Positions 9,813 to 19,060 are shown, numbered from the stretch's first letter. The stretch is DNA of 64,000 bases from Meiothermus taiwanensis DSM 14542 (GCA_000482765.1 AXWR01000009.1:1-64000); one strand, 5' to 3'. The notes: generated by a model from the sequence alone, not told the origin. Numbers and translations: made by a program.

Positions 9813-11807
9813 GTGAACGAAGTTAGCTGGAAACTATTCGCACCGCTCTCCATCGAAGGGGCCACGCTCCTGATTGAGCACCAGGATTTACCCTCTGGTA
9901 TGGCTATTCGCCTTGGAGGGGCGGGGGGCGTGGTGCTCAAACCCCAGGAAGCCCAGGAGCTTTTGCTCAACCTACTCACCGGTGAGTCCTGGGTGAGCAG
10001 TCGTTTGGTCTGGGCTGCACCCCGCCTGCATATCGGGCAAAAAGGCTACAATCTAAACGAACGCGCCAAGCTGGCTCTGATTGAAGCCCTTCAGTCCTTG
10101 TTGGTGGAGTCTCAGGGCGTGGCCGTCAACCCCATGCCCAAGGAAACCTGGCAGCGCTCGCTGCTCGAGATCACCCAGCAGCGGTTCGCTAGCGTGGAGG
10201 AAGCCCTGCCCAGGCTGGGGGAGATGCTGATCTCGCTGGGCCTCAAAGGTCTTTGTTTGTGGTTGCGGGATGGCAGTGGGCGTACCCTCAAACCAATTGG
10301 ACAGTACCCCGAAGCCGCCCTGCCCGATGAGCTACAACCCGAGCGCCACCCGGTTTATTTTCAGGTGCTCGAGCGCAACCTGCTGATTGCTGCCGACGAC
10401 GCTCGGCAGGATGCCCGTATGAACGAGTTGCGCGACATCCTGATCGGCCGTGGCCTGGGGGCGGTATTGCAGGCGGTTCTGCACGGGGAAGGGGGGTTGC
10501 GGGGTGTGGTATGGATTGAAAGCATGCAGCCACGTAAGTGGAGCAACGCCGACGAGACCCTGGCCCTGGCCGTGGCCCAGGTGATTGAGCGTATTCTGCG
10601 CCCGCTCAAAGACGAGATTAAAATCCAGACCCCCGAGCGTAAGTCGCTGGCGGTTCGGCGCAGCGAGTTTGAACTCAATCTGGCCCAGGCCCTCTCGATG
10701 GCGCAACGGTATGAGCGCTCGCTGGCCTTGATGCGCATTCAGATTGACGGGATGAACAAGGCCCAGACCGAACGAGCCGCCCGGGAGATTGCCTACACCC
10801 TGCGCCAGAGCGACTCGCTGGCTTACCTGGGTGAACAGGGCTTTGCCCTGCTGCTATCCGAGGTGCGCTGGACGGCTGGGGCCAGCCGGGTGGCGCATCG
10901 CTTGCTGGGCCGTTTGCGGGCTGCCCTATCGGGCCTAAAGGTGGGCATTGGGATCGCGATGTATCCCCAAGACGCCACGACTGTGGAAGGCCTCTGGAAT
11001 CAGGCCGAGCAGGCTTGCCAGGCATCCCTCGAGGCGGGTGGAGGTATCCGCTTGCTGACCCCTGGGGCTGCTGAGTTGCAGGAGGCCATTTCGCAGGACG
11101 GCTTGACCTTGCACTTCCAGCCGGTGTTTAACCTGAGCGACCTCGAGCTGGTGGCTGTGGAGGCCCTGGCCCGCTGGCCTAGGCCCAAAGGGCTGCACCA
11201 GGCCGGGGAGTTTTTACCTCTGGCCGAGCAGGTGGGCTTGATGAGTGCCCAAGATCGCTGGGCCCTGGAAAAAGTGCTCGAGCAAGCCGCCCTCTGGAGG
11301 CCTTCTGGGGTTAACGCCCGCTTCAGTATTAACGTCTCCACCGAAACCCTTATCGATCCAAACTTCCCCAGTGTGCTACAAGAGATGCTCTCGGCTAAGC
11401 GCCTCCCCGCTGATACGCTTATTGTGGAGCTGCACGAGGAGGCCATCCTAAGCGACCTCGAGACCACCAGCCGTAGCCTCGAGATCCTCAAACACCTGGG
11501 CGTTCTGGTGGCCCTCGACAACTTTGGTTCCAACCCTATTCCGCTCACCCAGCTCAAGCGGCTGCCCATCGACTGGATCAAGCTTAACCCGGCCCTATCG
11601 GTTTCGGAAAACGCCATGCTGGCCAAAGCGGCCATCGATATGGTGCACGCTGTGGGTGCTAAAGCGGTAGCCAAAGGTTTGGAGGAACAGTCTCAGCTTA
11701 CCCGCATGAAAGAACTGGGCGCCGACCACGGTCAGGGACACATCCTGGGCTGGCCGGTTCCCGCCGAAGATCTGGGGGCTTTGCTGGTCTGGGGCATTGG
11801 CTCGTAA
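9813..11807 (+). CDS. GGDEF-EAL domain protein with degenerate catalytic motifs
   Basis: About 664 residues. An N-terminal region of about 110 residues is not recognised; it is followed by a GAF-like region (about 120-265), a GGDEF-type domain (about 290-410) and an EAL-type domain (about 420-650). The diguanylate cyclase signature GGDEF is replaced by LGEQGF (339-344). In the EAL domain E450-A-L is kept, but DDFG is DNFG (569-572), the later metal-binding glutamate of the VAEGVE motif is Lys621, and LKID reads IKLN. It is therefore likely neither to make nor to hydrolyse cyclic-di-GMP and may be a nucleotide-sensing or scaffolding protein. A GTG start at good distance from AAAGGA is preferred; TTG codons 9 and 3 nt earlier are possible. 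A repeat element starts on the last base of its stop codon. Confidence 0.85.
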   Translation: MNEVSWKLFAPLSIEGATLLIEHQDLPSGMAIRLGGAGGVVLKPQEAQELLLNLLTGESWVSSRLVWAAPRLHIGQKGYNLNERAKLALIEALQSLLVESQGVAVNPMPKETWQRSLLEITQQRFASVEEALPRLGEMLISLGLKGLCLWLRDGSGRTLKPIGQYPEAALPDELQPERHPVYFQVLERNLLIAADDARQDARMNELRDILIGRGLGAVLQAVLHGEGGLRGVVWIESMQPRKWSNADETLALAVAQVIERILRPLKDEIKIQTPERKSLAVRRSEFELNLAQALSMAQRYERSLALMRIQIDGMNKAQTERAAREIAYTLRQSDSLAYLGEQGFALLLSEVRWTAGASRVAHRLLGRLRAALSGLKVGIGIAMYPQDATTVEGLWNQAEQACQASLEAGGGIRLLTPGAAELQEAISQDGLTLHFQPVFNLSDLELVAVEALARWPRPKGLHQAGEFLPLAEQVGLMSAQDRWALEKVLEQAALWRPSGVNARFSINVSTETLIDPNFPSVLQEMLSAKRLPADTLIVELHEEAILSDLETTSRSLEILKHLGVLVALDNFGSNPIPLTQLKRLPIDWIKLNPALSVSENAMLAKAAIDMVHAVGAKAVAKGLEEQSQLTRMKELGADHGQGHILGWPVPAEDLGALLVWGIGS

Positions 11808-11955
11808 TGCCGGATTCAAAAAGATAGTCATCGAGGGCGAAGATCTCCAGGGGCTATCTTTTTGCATCCTAGAGTACACCCCTCGCAGCGCTCGGCGAAG
11901 AAAGCGCATGGGTTGGTTCGCTGCCTTCCGGCACCGAACCAACCGAGTCTGGTAT
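11807..11955. repeat. Two-hairpin repeat, copy 3
   Basis: Begins ATGCCGGATTCAAAAAGATA, where the first A is also the last base of the TAA stop codon of the GGDEF-EAL gene, and ends GAGTCTGGTAT. Hairpin 1 pairs GATTCAAAAAGATAG with CTATCTTTTTGCATC; hairpin 2 pairs GGTTGGTTCG with CGAACCAACC around CTGCCTTCCGGCAC. It contains the same CTCGGCG insert as copy 2. It lies between two genes in the same direction. Confidence 0.85.
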
Positions 11956-11977
11956 AAAGCTCTGCTACCATAACTCC

Positions 11978-12247
11978 ATGACCGAAGGCGCGGTGCTGCT
12001 GCTGCGGCTGCTGTTGTGGCTTTTTCCTGGTATGCTGGCCTTTCTCTCGGTGCGAGGCTTGCTGACCGGGCGTATCCGCGTGGGCCTGGGTCTGCTGGTG
12101 GGTGCTGTGCTGGCGGCCTTCCTGATCAAGCCCATCCCGGTGAGCCTGGCTTTTTTGCTGATCGGTGGGCTGGCGGCCCTAGGGGGCGGGCGCAACCCCC
12201 GCTATGCCCGCGAGCTGCGGGAGCGCCTGGAAGAGTGGCGAAAATAA
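11978..12247 (+). CDS. Small hydrophobic membrane protein, unknown function
   Basis: An 89-residue protein with two or three hydrophobic segments (about residues 5-26, 32-50 and 52-70) separated by short arginine-containing turns, and a charged cytoplasmic-looking tail, NPRYARELRERLEEWRK. No signal peptide cleavage site and no family recognised. It follows a repeat element and ends at a strong intrinsic terminator, so it is probably a monocistronic unit. Coding appearance (G/C in third positions, length, terminator right after the stop) supports it being real. Confidence 0.65.
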   Translation: MTEGAVLLLRLLLWLFPGMLAFLSVRGLLTGRIRVGLGLLVGAVLAAFLIKPIPVSLAFLLIGGLAALGGGRNPRYARELRERLEEWRK

Positions 12248-12280
12248 AAAGGCACGGAGCTGGTTAACTCCGTGCTTTTT
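12246..12280. terminator. Bidirectional intrinsic terminator
   Basis: AAAAAGGCACGGAG pairs with CTCCGTGCTTTTT around a short loop (one unpaired G). The A-tract on the left and T-tract on the right make it able to end transcription from both sides: rightward from the small membrane gene, leftward from tRNA-Arg, whose CCA end is only a few bases away. Confidence 0.85.
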
Positions 12281-12283
12281 ACC

Positions 12284-12360
12284 TGGCGGGCGCGGCAGGA
12301 TTCGAACCCACGACCTACTGATCCGTAGTCAGTCGCTCTATCCAACTGAGCTACGCGCCC
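12284..12360 (-). tRNA. tRNA-Arg (anticodon ACG)
   Basis: Reading the reverse strand, GGGCGCG pairs with CGCGCCC in the acceptor stem; the D arm contains AGCTCAGTTGGATAGAGC, the anticodon arm ACTGA-CTACGGA-TCAGT has a seven-base loop with ACG in the anticodon position, and the T arm has GGTTCGAATCC. The discriminator base is G and the 3' CCA is encoded. ACG (A34 expected to become inosine) reads CGU, CGC and CGA codons. Confidence 0.97.
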
Positions 12361-12395
12361 TTACGCACCGGTGAGTACCACCAAATGCGTCCTGT

Positions 12396-12424
12396 AGGTT
12401 AACACAGGCGGTGCAAGCTGTCAA
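12396..12424 (-). promoter_or_regulatory. Promoter of tRNA-Arg
   Basis: On the reverse strand TTGACA is followed after exactly 17 bp by TAACCT. The predicted start of transcription lies about 25-30 nt before the mature 5' end, normal for a processed tRNA leader. Confidence 0.7.
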
Positions 12425-12490
12425 CAAGGGCGGAGGTGCGGTCAGGGGAAGTGTGCTTTAAATCCTAAAGCCATCGGGTACACTAGTTTA

Positions 12491-12506
12491 GGAGCCTCGA
12501 GGCTCC
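12491..12506. promoter_or_regulatory. Perfect 16-bp palindrome in the mnmA leader
   Basis: GGAGCCTCGAGGCTCC is fully self-complementary and lies 6 bp before the mnmA start codon, just downstream of a possible promoter (TTTAAA, 16 bp, TACACT). It is either a dimer-binding operator or an RNA hairpin occupying the place of a ribosome-binding site, which is otherwise not evident. Confidence 0.5.
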
Positions 12507-12512
12507 CTTGAT

Positions 12513-13610
<1,098 letters not shown>

Positions 13611-13654
13611 TACACCCTTGGACAGGTTCGAATTCCCCTTCCCCTGGATTTCCG

Positions 13655-13739
13655 AATCGTGGGTGGAGACTATCTTTTTGCATCCGGTATTAGAACTCCA
13701 AAGATGGCCTCTGTGAGGGCTTTCCTTTGGAACCGGTAT
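13655..13739. repeat. Two-hairpin repeat, rearranged partial copy 4
   Basis: GACTATCTTTTTGCATCCGGTATT matches one end of the family in the opposite orientation. It is followed by a short second unit, CTCCAAAGATGGCC...CTTTCCTTTGGAACCGGTATT, so two GGTATT ends lie about 50 bp apart. The right-hand GGTAT overlaps by one base the TAA stop codon of the Ldh-family gene. It separates mnmA from the convergent Ldh gene. Confidence 0.65.
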
Positions 13740-14749
13740 TAGAGGCCCACCGCTTTGGCGGCCTCTGGGCTTAGAGATAGGCCCTCCTGCAGGGCTTTCT
13801 GCTCGAGGAGCCACTCGCGTTCGCCTGGCAGCAGAACCCGATCTACGTTCTCTGCGGGGGGCAGGGCCCGAACCCTGCGAATGTACGCGTCTACCTGCCT
13901 TCTAAACTGCTCCGCGTCACCAAAAACAGCCGGGTTCAGGGCCATGAAGAAATGGCCCAGGCCCTGGGGGCGTTCGGGGGCGGTGTAGAGCGGGGCGATC
14001 TCGGGGCCGATCAGGGCGCCCACCAGTGGGCCGCACAGTATGTCGATGATCAGGCTGATGGCCGATCCCTTGGGCCCCCCAAAGGGAAGCAGGGCACCGG
14101 CCAGGGCCCGGTCGGGGTCGTCGGTGGGCCGCCCCTCTGCATCGAGGGCCCAGTTGAGGGGAATGGTTTTTCCACTGGACTTGGCGAGCAGAATCTTCCC
14201 GTGGGCTGCCTCGCTGGTGGCCATGTCCAGGGCGATGGGGGGTTCCTCCATTGCCGGGATGCCCACGGCCAGGGGGTTGGTGCCCAGAAAACGAGCGCGC
14301 GCCCCCCAGGGGGCCACCAGGGCATCGGCGTTGGAGAGCGCCACACCGATCAGCCCCTTTTCCACTGCCCTGCGCACGAAGTACCAGGCCAGGCCAAAGT
14401 GGCTCGAGCGCCGCACCCCCACGGCGGCCAGGCCCACCTTCTGGGCTTTTTCGATGGCCAGCTCCATTGCCTGCAAGCCGGAGGGGATGCCGTGGCCGTC
14501 CTGGGCATCCAGCCAGGCCAGGGCCGGGTAATCCGCCAGCAGCACGGGCCGGGCTTGGGGTTTTACCGAGCCCAGCCGGGCGCGCTCGAGGTAGATGGGC
14601 AGTCGGATCAGGCCGTGCGAGGCAACCCCCCGCATCTCGGCCAGCACCAGGGATTCTGCGATGGGTAGAGCATTCTCCGGCGTAAAGCCATGGTTTATCA
14701 GGATCTGTTCCACCCGCTCGCGCAGTTGTTGCACAGGAATGCCTTGCAT
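13739..14749 (-). CDS. Ldh-family (malate/L-lactate/2,3-diketogulonate-type) dehydrogenase
   Basis: A 336-residue NAD(P)-dependent oxidoreductase of the LDH2/MDG2 family, not the Rossmann-fold lactate dehydrogenases. Family features seen are RGVASHGLIRLP (40-51), DGHGIPSGLQAMELAIEKA (84-102), and RRSSHFG with His117, the probable acid-base residue. Relatives reduce or oxidise malate, sulfolactate, ureidoglycolate or 2,3-diketo-L-gulonate. Because it lies in one operon with two short-chain dehydrogenases and a TRAP transporter, as YiaK does with YiaMNO in E. coli, a 2-keto sugar acid is the favoured substrate; this is inference. Its ATG overlaps the preceding stop codon (TGATG), implying translational coupling. 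It is the last gene of the operon and ends on a repeat element. Confidence 0.85.
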   Translation of the reverse strand: MQGIPVQQLRERVEQILINHGFTPENALPIAESLVLAEMRGVASHGLIRLPIYLERARLGSVKPQARPVLLADYPALAWLDAQDGHGIPSGLQAMELAIEKAQKVGLAAVGVRRSSHFGLAWYFVRRAVEKGLIGVALSNADALVAPWGARARFLGTNPLAVGIPAMEEPPIALDMATSEAAHGKILLAKSSGKTIPLNWALDAEGRPTDDPDRALAGALLPFGGPKGSAISLIIDILCGPLVGALIGPEIAPLYTAPERPQGLGHFFMALNPAVFGDAEQFRRQVDAYIRRVRALPPAENVDRVLLPGEREWLLEQKALQEGLSLSPEAAKAVGL

Positions 14750-15504
14750 CACCAGGGTTCTCCTGTGGTGAAGCCACCGTCCACGTACAGTACGTGCCCG
14801 TTGACATATTCGGAGGCTGGGGAGGCCAGGAACACGACAGCGCCGGCCAGATCCCGCGGCTGTCCGGCCCGCCTTACGGCAACGCGCTGTTCCAGGCGCT
14901 CGACCCAGAGGGCATCTTGAAAAAGCGCATCGGTCATGTGGGTATGGAAAAAGCCGGGGGCGATGGCATTGACCCGGATGCCCCACTCCCCCCATTCCTG
15001 GGCCAGGGTGTAGGTGAGGGTGACCAGCCCGCCTTTGCTGGCGGCATAGGCGGCCCTGCGGGGTAGCCCCCGCGCGCTCATTACCGAGCCGATGTTGATG
15101 ATCCGGCCATAACCCTGGGCGCGCATGGGCCCGGCCACCGCCTGGGCCATGAAGAAACTGCCGCTCAGGTTGACCTCGAGCACCCGCTGCCATTCGGCGG
15201 GGCTTAACTCGAGGGACGGTTTGATCACATGGGTGCCTGCGGCGTTCACCAGGATATCCACCCGCCCGAGTTCGTGTAAAACCTGCTTTACCGCACCCTG
15301 AGCCTCTTCGGCGGAGGCGACATCGGCCACCACGGGCAGCGCCCCCAGCTCGCGGGCGCAGCAGTGCAGGCTTTCCTGGTTGCGGCCTAAAAGGGCCACC
15401 TGAGCGCCGGCTTCCCTCAGGGCTCGGGCCATCTCCAGGCCCAACCCCCCGGTACCGCCGGTCACCAGAGCCACCCGTTTGTTCAGTTCAAACAGTTCTT
15501 TCAT
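14749..15504 (-). CDS. Short-chain dehydrogenase, gluconate 5-dehydrogenase-like
   Basis: A 251-residue classical SDR. The cofactor motif TGGTGGLG is at 15-22, NAAG at 87-90, and the catalytic Ser140, Tyr153 and Lys157 (YAASK) are all present. The C-terminal FLASPASEYVNGHVLYVDGG is the usual end of the fold. N-terminal MKELFELNKRVALVTGG is the pattern found in gluconate 5-dehydrogenase and 2-deoxy-D-gluconate 3-dehydrogenase, which fits its place in a presumed sugar-acid operon. It lies 9 bp after the other SDR and is coupled to the Ldh-family gene. The true substrate cannot be read from sequence. Confidence 0.88.
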   Translation of the reverse strand: MKELFELNKRVALVTGGTGGLGLEMARALREAGAQVALLGRNQESLHCCARELGALPVVADVASAEEAQGAVKQVLHELGRVDILVNAAGTHVIKPSLELSPAEWQRVLEVNLSGSFFMAQAVAGPMRAQGYGRIINIGSVMSARGLPRRAAYAASKGGLVTLTYTLAQEWGEWGIRVNAIAPGFFHTHMTDALFQDALWVERLEQRVAVRRAGQPRDLAGAVVFLASPASEYVNGHVLYVDGGFTTGEPW

Positions 15505-15513
15505 GCTACTTCC

Positions 15514-16239
15514 TCAGTCCATAAGCGCCCCACCGTTGATATCCAGTGTGGCTCCGGTGATAAAACCTGCTTCTTCGGAGACCAAAAAGGCCACGGCTGC
15601 CGCGACCTCCTGGGGTTTGCCCAGCCTTCCCAGCGGAATCCCGGATAGCACCCGCTGGCGGGTTTCTTCGCTCCACTGGGCGCTCATCTCGGTCTCGATG
15701 GCATGGGGGGCCACGGCATTGGCGGTAATGCCATAGGGGGCCAGCTCCCGGGCCAGGGTTTTGGTGAGGTTGACCACCCCGGCCTTTGAGGGGCCGTAGC
15801 CCGGTGCGGAGGTGATGTCCCCTGTTTTGGCCGCGATCGAAACGATGTTGACGATGCGGCCCCAGCCCCCTTTGAGCATGTACGGCGCGGCGTGCTTGGC
15901 GCAGTTGAAAGCGCCTTTGAGGTTGACCGCGATAACCCTATCCCAGTCCCCCTCGCTGACGCTGAGCAGGTTGCCACGGCGGATAATGCCGGCGTTGTTG
16001 ACCAGGATGTCCAGCCGCCCGTGCTGGGCGTAAACCTGGGCCATGAAGGTCTGCGTTTCGGAGTAGCTGGAAACGTCCAGGCGGCCCGCGGTGCCCCCAA
16101 TGGCCTGGGCGGTTTGCTGGGCGGCCTCGAGATCCAGATCGGCCACAACCACGTGGTGGCCCATGGCCGCGAGCCTTTCGGCGATGGCCTTTCCGATGCC
16201 TCGGGCGGCTCCGGTGACAAGGGCGATTCTACGCGACAT
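15514..16239 (-). CDS. Short-chain dehydrogenase (FabG-like)
   Basis: A 241-residue classical SDR with TGAARGIG at 9-16, NNAG at 81-84, and Ser134, Tyr148 and Lys152 as the catalytic set; ends with VSEEAGFITGATLDINGG. It resembles 3-oxoacyl-ACP reductase and sugar dehydrogenases equally well. Its position, 3 bp after the TRAP large permease and before a second SDR and an Ldh-family enzyme, argues for a role in oxidation of an imported acid rather than fatty acid synthesis. ADLD after the second beta strand (around 33-36) suggests NAD rather than NADP use. Confidence 0.87.
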   Translation of the reverse strand: MSRRIALVTGAARGIGKAIAERLAAMGHHVVVADLDLEAAQQTAQAIGGTAGRLDVSSYSETQTFMAQVYAQHGRLDILVNNAGIIRRGNLLSVSEGDWDRVIAVNLKGAFNCAKHAAPYMLKGGWGRIVNIVSIAAKTGDITSAPGYGPSKAGVVNLTKTLARELAPYGITANAVAPHAIETEMSAQWSEETRQRVLSGIPLGRLGKPQEVAAAVAFLVSEEAGFITGATLDINGGALMD

Positions 16240-16242
16240 ACT

Positions 16243-17526
16243 TCACCTGTGGAAAAGCAAGTTGGGCAGTGTGGTAACCAAAGGTGGGAACAAAAGGGCT
16301 GCGAGGATGGTCGCCAGTACCGCAACCAGCAACGGCCAGCCTTCGCGCAGATACTCTGCAACCGAGCAGCGCATAATCGAGCAGACGGCGTACATCGAAA
16401 GACCCACGGGTGGGGTCAGCAAGCCTATGGCGCAGGTAAGGGCCATCAGCACCCCGAAGTGCACCAGATCGACCCCCAGGGCCTTCATGGCCGGCACCAG
16501 TATGGGGGTTGTCAAGATGATCATCACGGTGGAATCCAGAACGGTGCCCAGGACCAGCAGGGCCAGCAGCACGGCCAGGACCACCAGGGTGGTCTCGAGC
16601 TGTAGCCCCACCAAAAACTGCCCCAGCTTCTGGGGCCACATCTCCCACTTCATGGCATAGCCGATCAGGGCCGAGCAGGCGATCAGGAAGGAGACCATGC
16701 CGATATCGGCCACCGACTGCTTTAGGGCGCGCACCAGGCCGGCTTTCCCCAGTTCCCTGTAGACCACGCTGCCCAGTATGAGGGCATAGACGCAGGCGGC
16801 CGCGCCCACCTCCGACGGCACGAAAACCCCGCCCCGTAGCGTGAGGAGCAGGATCAAGGGGAAGATCAGGGCCCAGAAGCTGGCTAGAAAGGCGGAAGCG
16901 ATCTCGCGCGTGGGGGCTCGGCTGGCCCGCTCGCGGGGGTACTGGCGTTTTTTAGCCAGGAAAGCCACCACCAGCATAAATACCAGGGCCAGCAAAAGCC
17001 CTATGCCGATCCCACCGGCAAACAGGCGGCCGATGGAAACCTGCCCGATGCTTCCGTACAGGATAAGGGCGATGCTGGGGGGAATCATCACGGCCAAAAG
17101 GCCAGTGAAGCCCTGCAACGCGGCAATGAAGCCGGGGGTGTAGCCTCTTTTTTGCATCTCAGGCCCCAGCACCCGGGCCTGCATACTGGCATCGGCGATG
17201 GCCGACCCCGAGACCCCCCCCATCAGGGTGCTGGCCAGCACGCTGACCTGTCCCAGGCCGCCGGCCAGGTGGCCGGTGAGCAGGGTGGCGAACTGCACCA
17301 GCCGCCGGGTGACCCCGGCTTCGTTCATTAGATTGCCGGCCAGAATAAAGGTGGGGATGGCAAGGAGGGCGAAGTTCTGGGTCTCCGAGAGCGCGAGCTG
17401 AACCGGCATGACCGGCTGGAGGCCGGGCGTGAGCAGGAAAAAGACGAAGCCCGCAATGCCAATGGCGAACACCACCGGCATGCCCAGCAGCAACAGCCCG
17501 AGGAAAATAAGAAGCGATACGATCAT
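16243..17526 (-). CDS. dctM: TRAP transporter large permease (DctM type)
   Basis: A 427-residue inner-membrane protein with about 12 hydrophobic segments. It shows the typical DctM opening (LLGMPVVFAIGIAG), the LMGGVSGSAIADA segment around 110, the MIPPSIALILYG segment near 148 and GLLTPPVGLSMYAVCSI near the C-terminus. With the small permease and the periplasmic binding protein it forms a sodium-driven tripartite importer for a carboxylated substrate. Its start overlaps the end of the small permease gene by 4 nt (ATGA), so they are coupled. Confidence 0.95.
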   Translation of the reverse strand: MIVSLLIFLGLLLLGMPVVFAIGIAGFVFFLLTPGLQPVMPVQLALSETQNFALLAIPTFILAGNLMNEAGVTRRLVQFATLLTGHLAGGLGQVSVLASTLMGGVSGSAIADASMQARVLGPEMQKRGYTPGFIAALQGFTGLLAVMIPPSIALILYGSIGQVSIGRLFAGGIGIGLLLALVFMLVVAFLAKKRQYPRERASRAPTREIASAFLASFWALIFPLILLLTLRGGVFVPSEVGAAACVYALILGSVVYRELGKAGLVRALKQSVADIGMVSFLIACSALIGYAMKWEMWPQKLGQFLVGLQLETTLVVLAVLLALLVLGTVLDSTVMIILTTPILVPAMKALGVDLVHFGVLMALTCAIGLLTPPVGLSMYAVCSIMRCSVAEYLREGWPLLVAVLATILAALLFPPLVTTLPNLLFHR

Positions 17527-17981
17527 GCCGGGTTCTCCTTGAGAAGCTGCCTAATTTTGCCCACGGTTGTAATCAGTAAAAGCAGGCTGCCAACCGGTAC
17601 GCTCAGGGTGACCCAGGCGTAGCTGAGTTCTGGGATGCCCTGGAAGGTGCGAAAGCGGGTGGCATAGGTCATCTCGAGGCCATAAACCAGCAGCGCCAGC
17701 AGGAACAAAGCGATCAGGCACAGGTTGAACAGTTTGATGGCCCGTTGCCAGGGTTTAGAGAGCCGCTGCACAAAAATTTCTACGCTCACATGCCGATCCT
17801 GCCGGAAGGCCACATCGGCCCCCAGGAAAACCGCCCAGGCGAAGCAAAAGGTCGCCAGGTCGATGCTCCAGCCCAGGGGTTGGCCCAGAAAGCGGCTGAT
17901 ACCGCTTATGAAGACCATGGTGGTTGCGATGGCAAGGAAGACCAGGGCCAGTGATTCTTCGAGTCGATGCACTGTGCTCAC
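17523..17981 (-). CDS. dctQ: TRAP transporter small permease (DctQ type)
   Basis: About 152 residues with four hydrophobic segments, matching the DctQ subunit that pairs with DctM. FRQDRHVSVEIFVQRL near the middle is a characteristic loop. The GTG start is chosen because a GGGGG tract lies at ribosome-binding distance; a TTG 12 nt further upstream is in frame but lies too close to that tract. It overlaps dctM by 4 nt and follows the binding-protein gene after a strong hairpin. Confidence 0.85.
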   Translation of the reverse strand: MSTVHRLEESLALVFLAIATTMVFISGISRFLGQPLGWSIDLATFCFAWAVFLGADVAFRQDRHVSVEIFVQRLSKPWQRAIKLFNLCLIALFLLALLVYGLEMTYATRFRTFQGIPELSYAWVTLSVPVGSLLLLITTVGKIRQLLKENPA

Positions 17982-17999
17982 AACAGCCCCCAAAGCTTA

Positions 18000-18021
18000 C
18001 CCGGGCCGAGAGCGGCCCGGG
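18000..18021 (-). promoter_or_regulatory. Intercistronic hairpin between dctP and dctQ
   Basis: CCCGGGCCG-AGAG-CGGCCCGGG is a perfect 9-bp G/C stem with a four-base loop, in the 49-bp gap after the binding-protein gene. There is no T-tract after it on the reverse strand, so it is better read as an mRNA-stabilising or attenuating structure that lets the binding protein be made in excess over the permeases. Confidence 0.65.
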
Positions 18022-18030
18022 CGATTGGCT

Positions 18031-19008
18031 TTAGCGCAAGCCCATCTCCTCGTAGAGCCTGCGGCGGGCATCCAGAAGGCCAAGGCGCTCGTAGGCGGCC
18101 TGGCCGGCCTGCCGGAAGGCCTCGAGGTTGACGTTGGTTACGATGGTCATACCCCTGCGCTGCACCTCCCGCTGGGCCATGGCGGTCTGCACCTGGATTT
18201 CTAGGGTGACGCCCCGGCCAGCGCTCTCGCATTCTTCCACCAGGATTTGCTGGTAGTTTTTGGGTAGACGCTGGAACCAGGCCTCACCTACCACCTGGAA
18301 GTTGACAAGCAGGATGTGTTGCGTCTCGTTTACATAGCGCAGCACCTCGTTCAGGCTCATGTCCAGGATGTTCTGATAGACCAGCTCCACGCCGTCAATG
18401 GCGCGCTGCTGTAAGCCACTGTAGATCTCACCGAAGGCCAGGGCGACCGGGGTGGCCCCCAAAGCCCGCACCGATTCCTGCCAGATGGGCGCAGGGGGGG
18501 TGCGGATGCGCAGGCCCCTTAGATCTTGCGGGGTTCGGATGGGCCGGTTGGTCATGAAGTGCCGGGCCCCCTGCACCCAGTTCATACAGAGCACCCGGAT
18601 GCCGTACTGTGAGGCGAGCTGATCGATCCAGCGCTGAACCGATGGGGTTTTGCTAAGACGCTCTACCTGGGCGGGGTTCTGTAGAAAGTAGGGGGCGTTG
18701 ATCACCGCCATTTCACGGATATAGTTGCCCATCCGCGCGGCGTCGGTGTTCTGCCCGACCGGGATGCCCCGCCGGAGCTGCTCGATGATGTCTTCTTCAA
18801 CCCCTAGCTGGGCGCTGTGGAAAACCAAAATCTGCAGGTCGCCATTGGTGCGGGCGGCCACCCGCTGGGCCCACTTTTGAAACGCGGCATGGAACGGGTG
18901 GGTAGGGGCCAGGACGTGGTTGTAGCGAAGGGTGTAGGTGGGGTTGCCTCCTTGCGCCAGACCGCCTGTGATCAGTAACACGAGGAAAAACCAAGCCAGC
19001 TTGTTCAT
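18031..19008 (-). CDS. dctP: TRAP transporter substrate-binding protein (DctP type)
   Basis: A 325-residue periplasmic protein with a signal peptide (MNKLAWFFLVLLITGGLAQG). The mature part begins with TYTLRYNHVLAPTHPFHAAF and shows the DctP pattern, including GLRIRTPPAPIWQESVRALGATPVALAFGEIYSGLQQRAIDGVE (about 165-208), where an arginine normally grips the substrate carboxylate. It is the first gene of the operon, preceded by AAAGGAGG, and transcribed from a promoter that overlaps a LacI-type operator. The substrate is probably a sugar acid, judged only from neighbours. Confidence 0.93.
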   Translation of the reverse strand: MNKLAWFFLVLLITGGLAQGGNPTYTLRYNHVLAPTHPFHAAFQKWAQRVAARTNGDLQILVFHSAQLGVEEDIIEQLRRGIPVGQNTDAARMGNYIREMAVINAPYFLQNPAQVERLSKTPSVQRWIDQLASQYGIRVLCMNWVQGARHFMTNRPIRTPQDLRGLRIRTPPAPIWQESVRALGATPVALAFGEIYSGLQQRAIDGVELVYQNILDMSLNEVLRYVNETQHILLVNFQVVGEAWFQRLPKNYQQILVEECESAGRGVTLEIQVQTAMAQREVQRRGMTIVTNVNLEAFRQAGQAAYERLGLLDARRRLYEEMGLR

Positions 19009-19060
19009 GGTGCCTCCTTTGCTTGCAAAAACCAGCTCGAGCCGTATGGTGACTGTGGGG

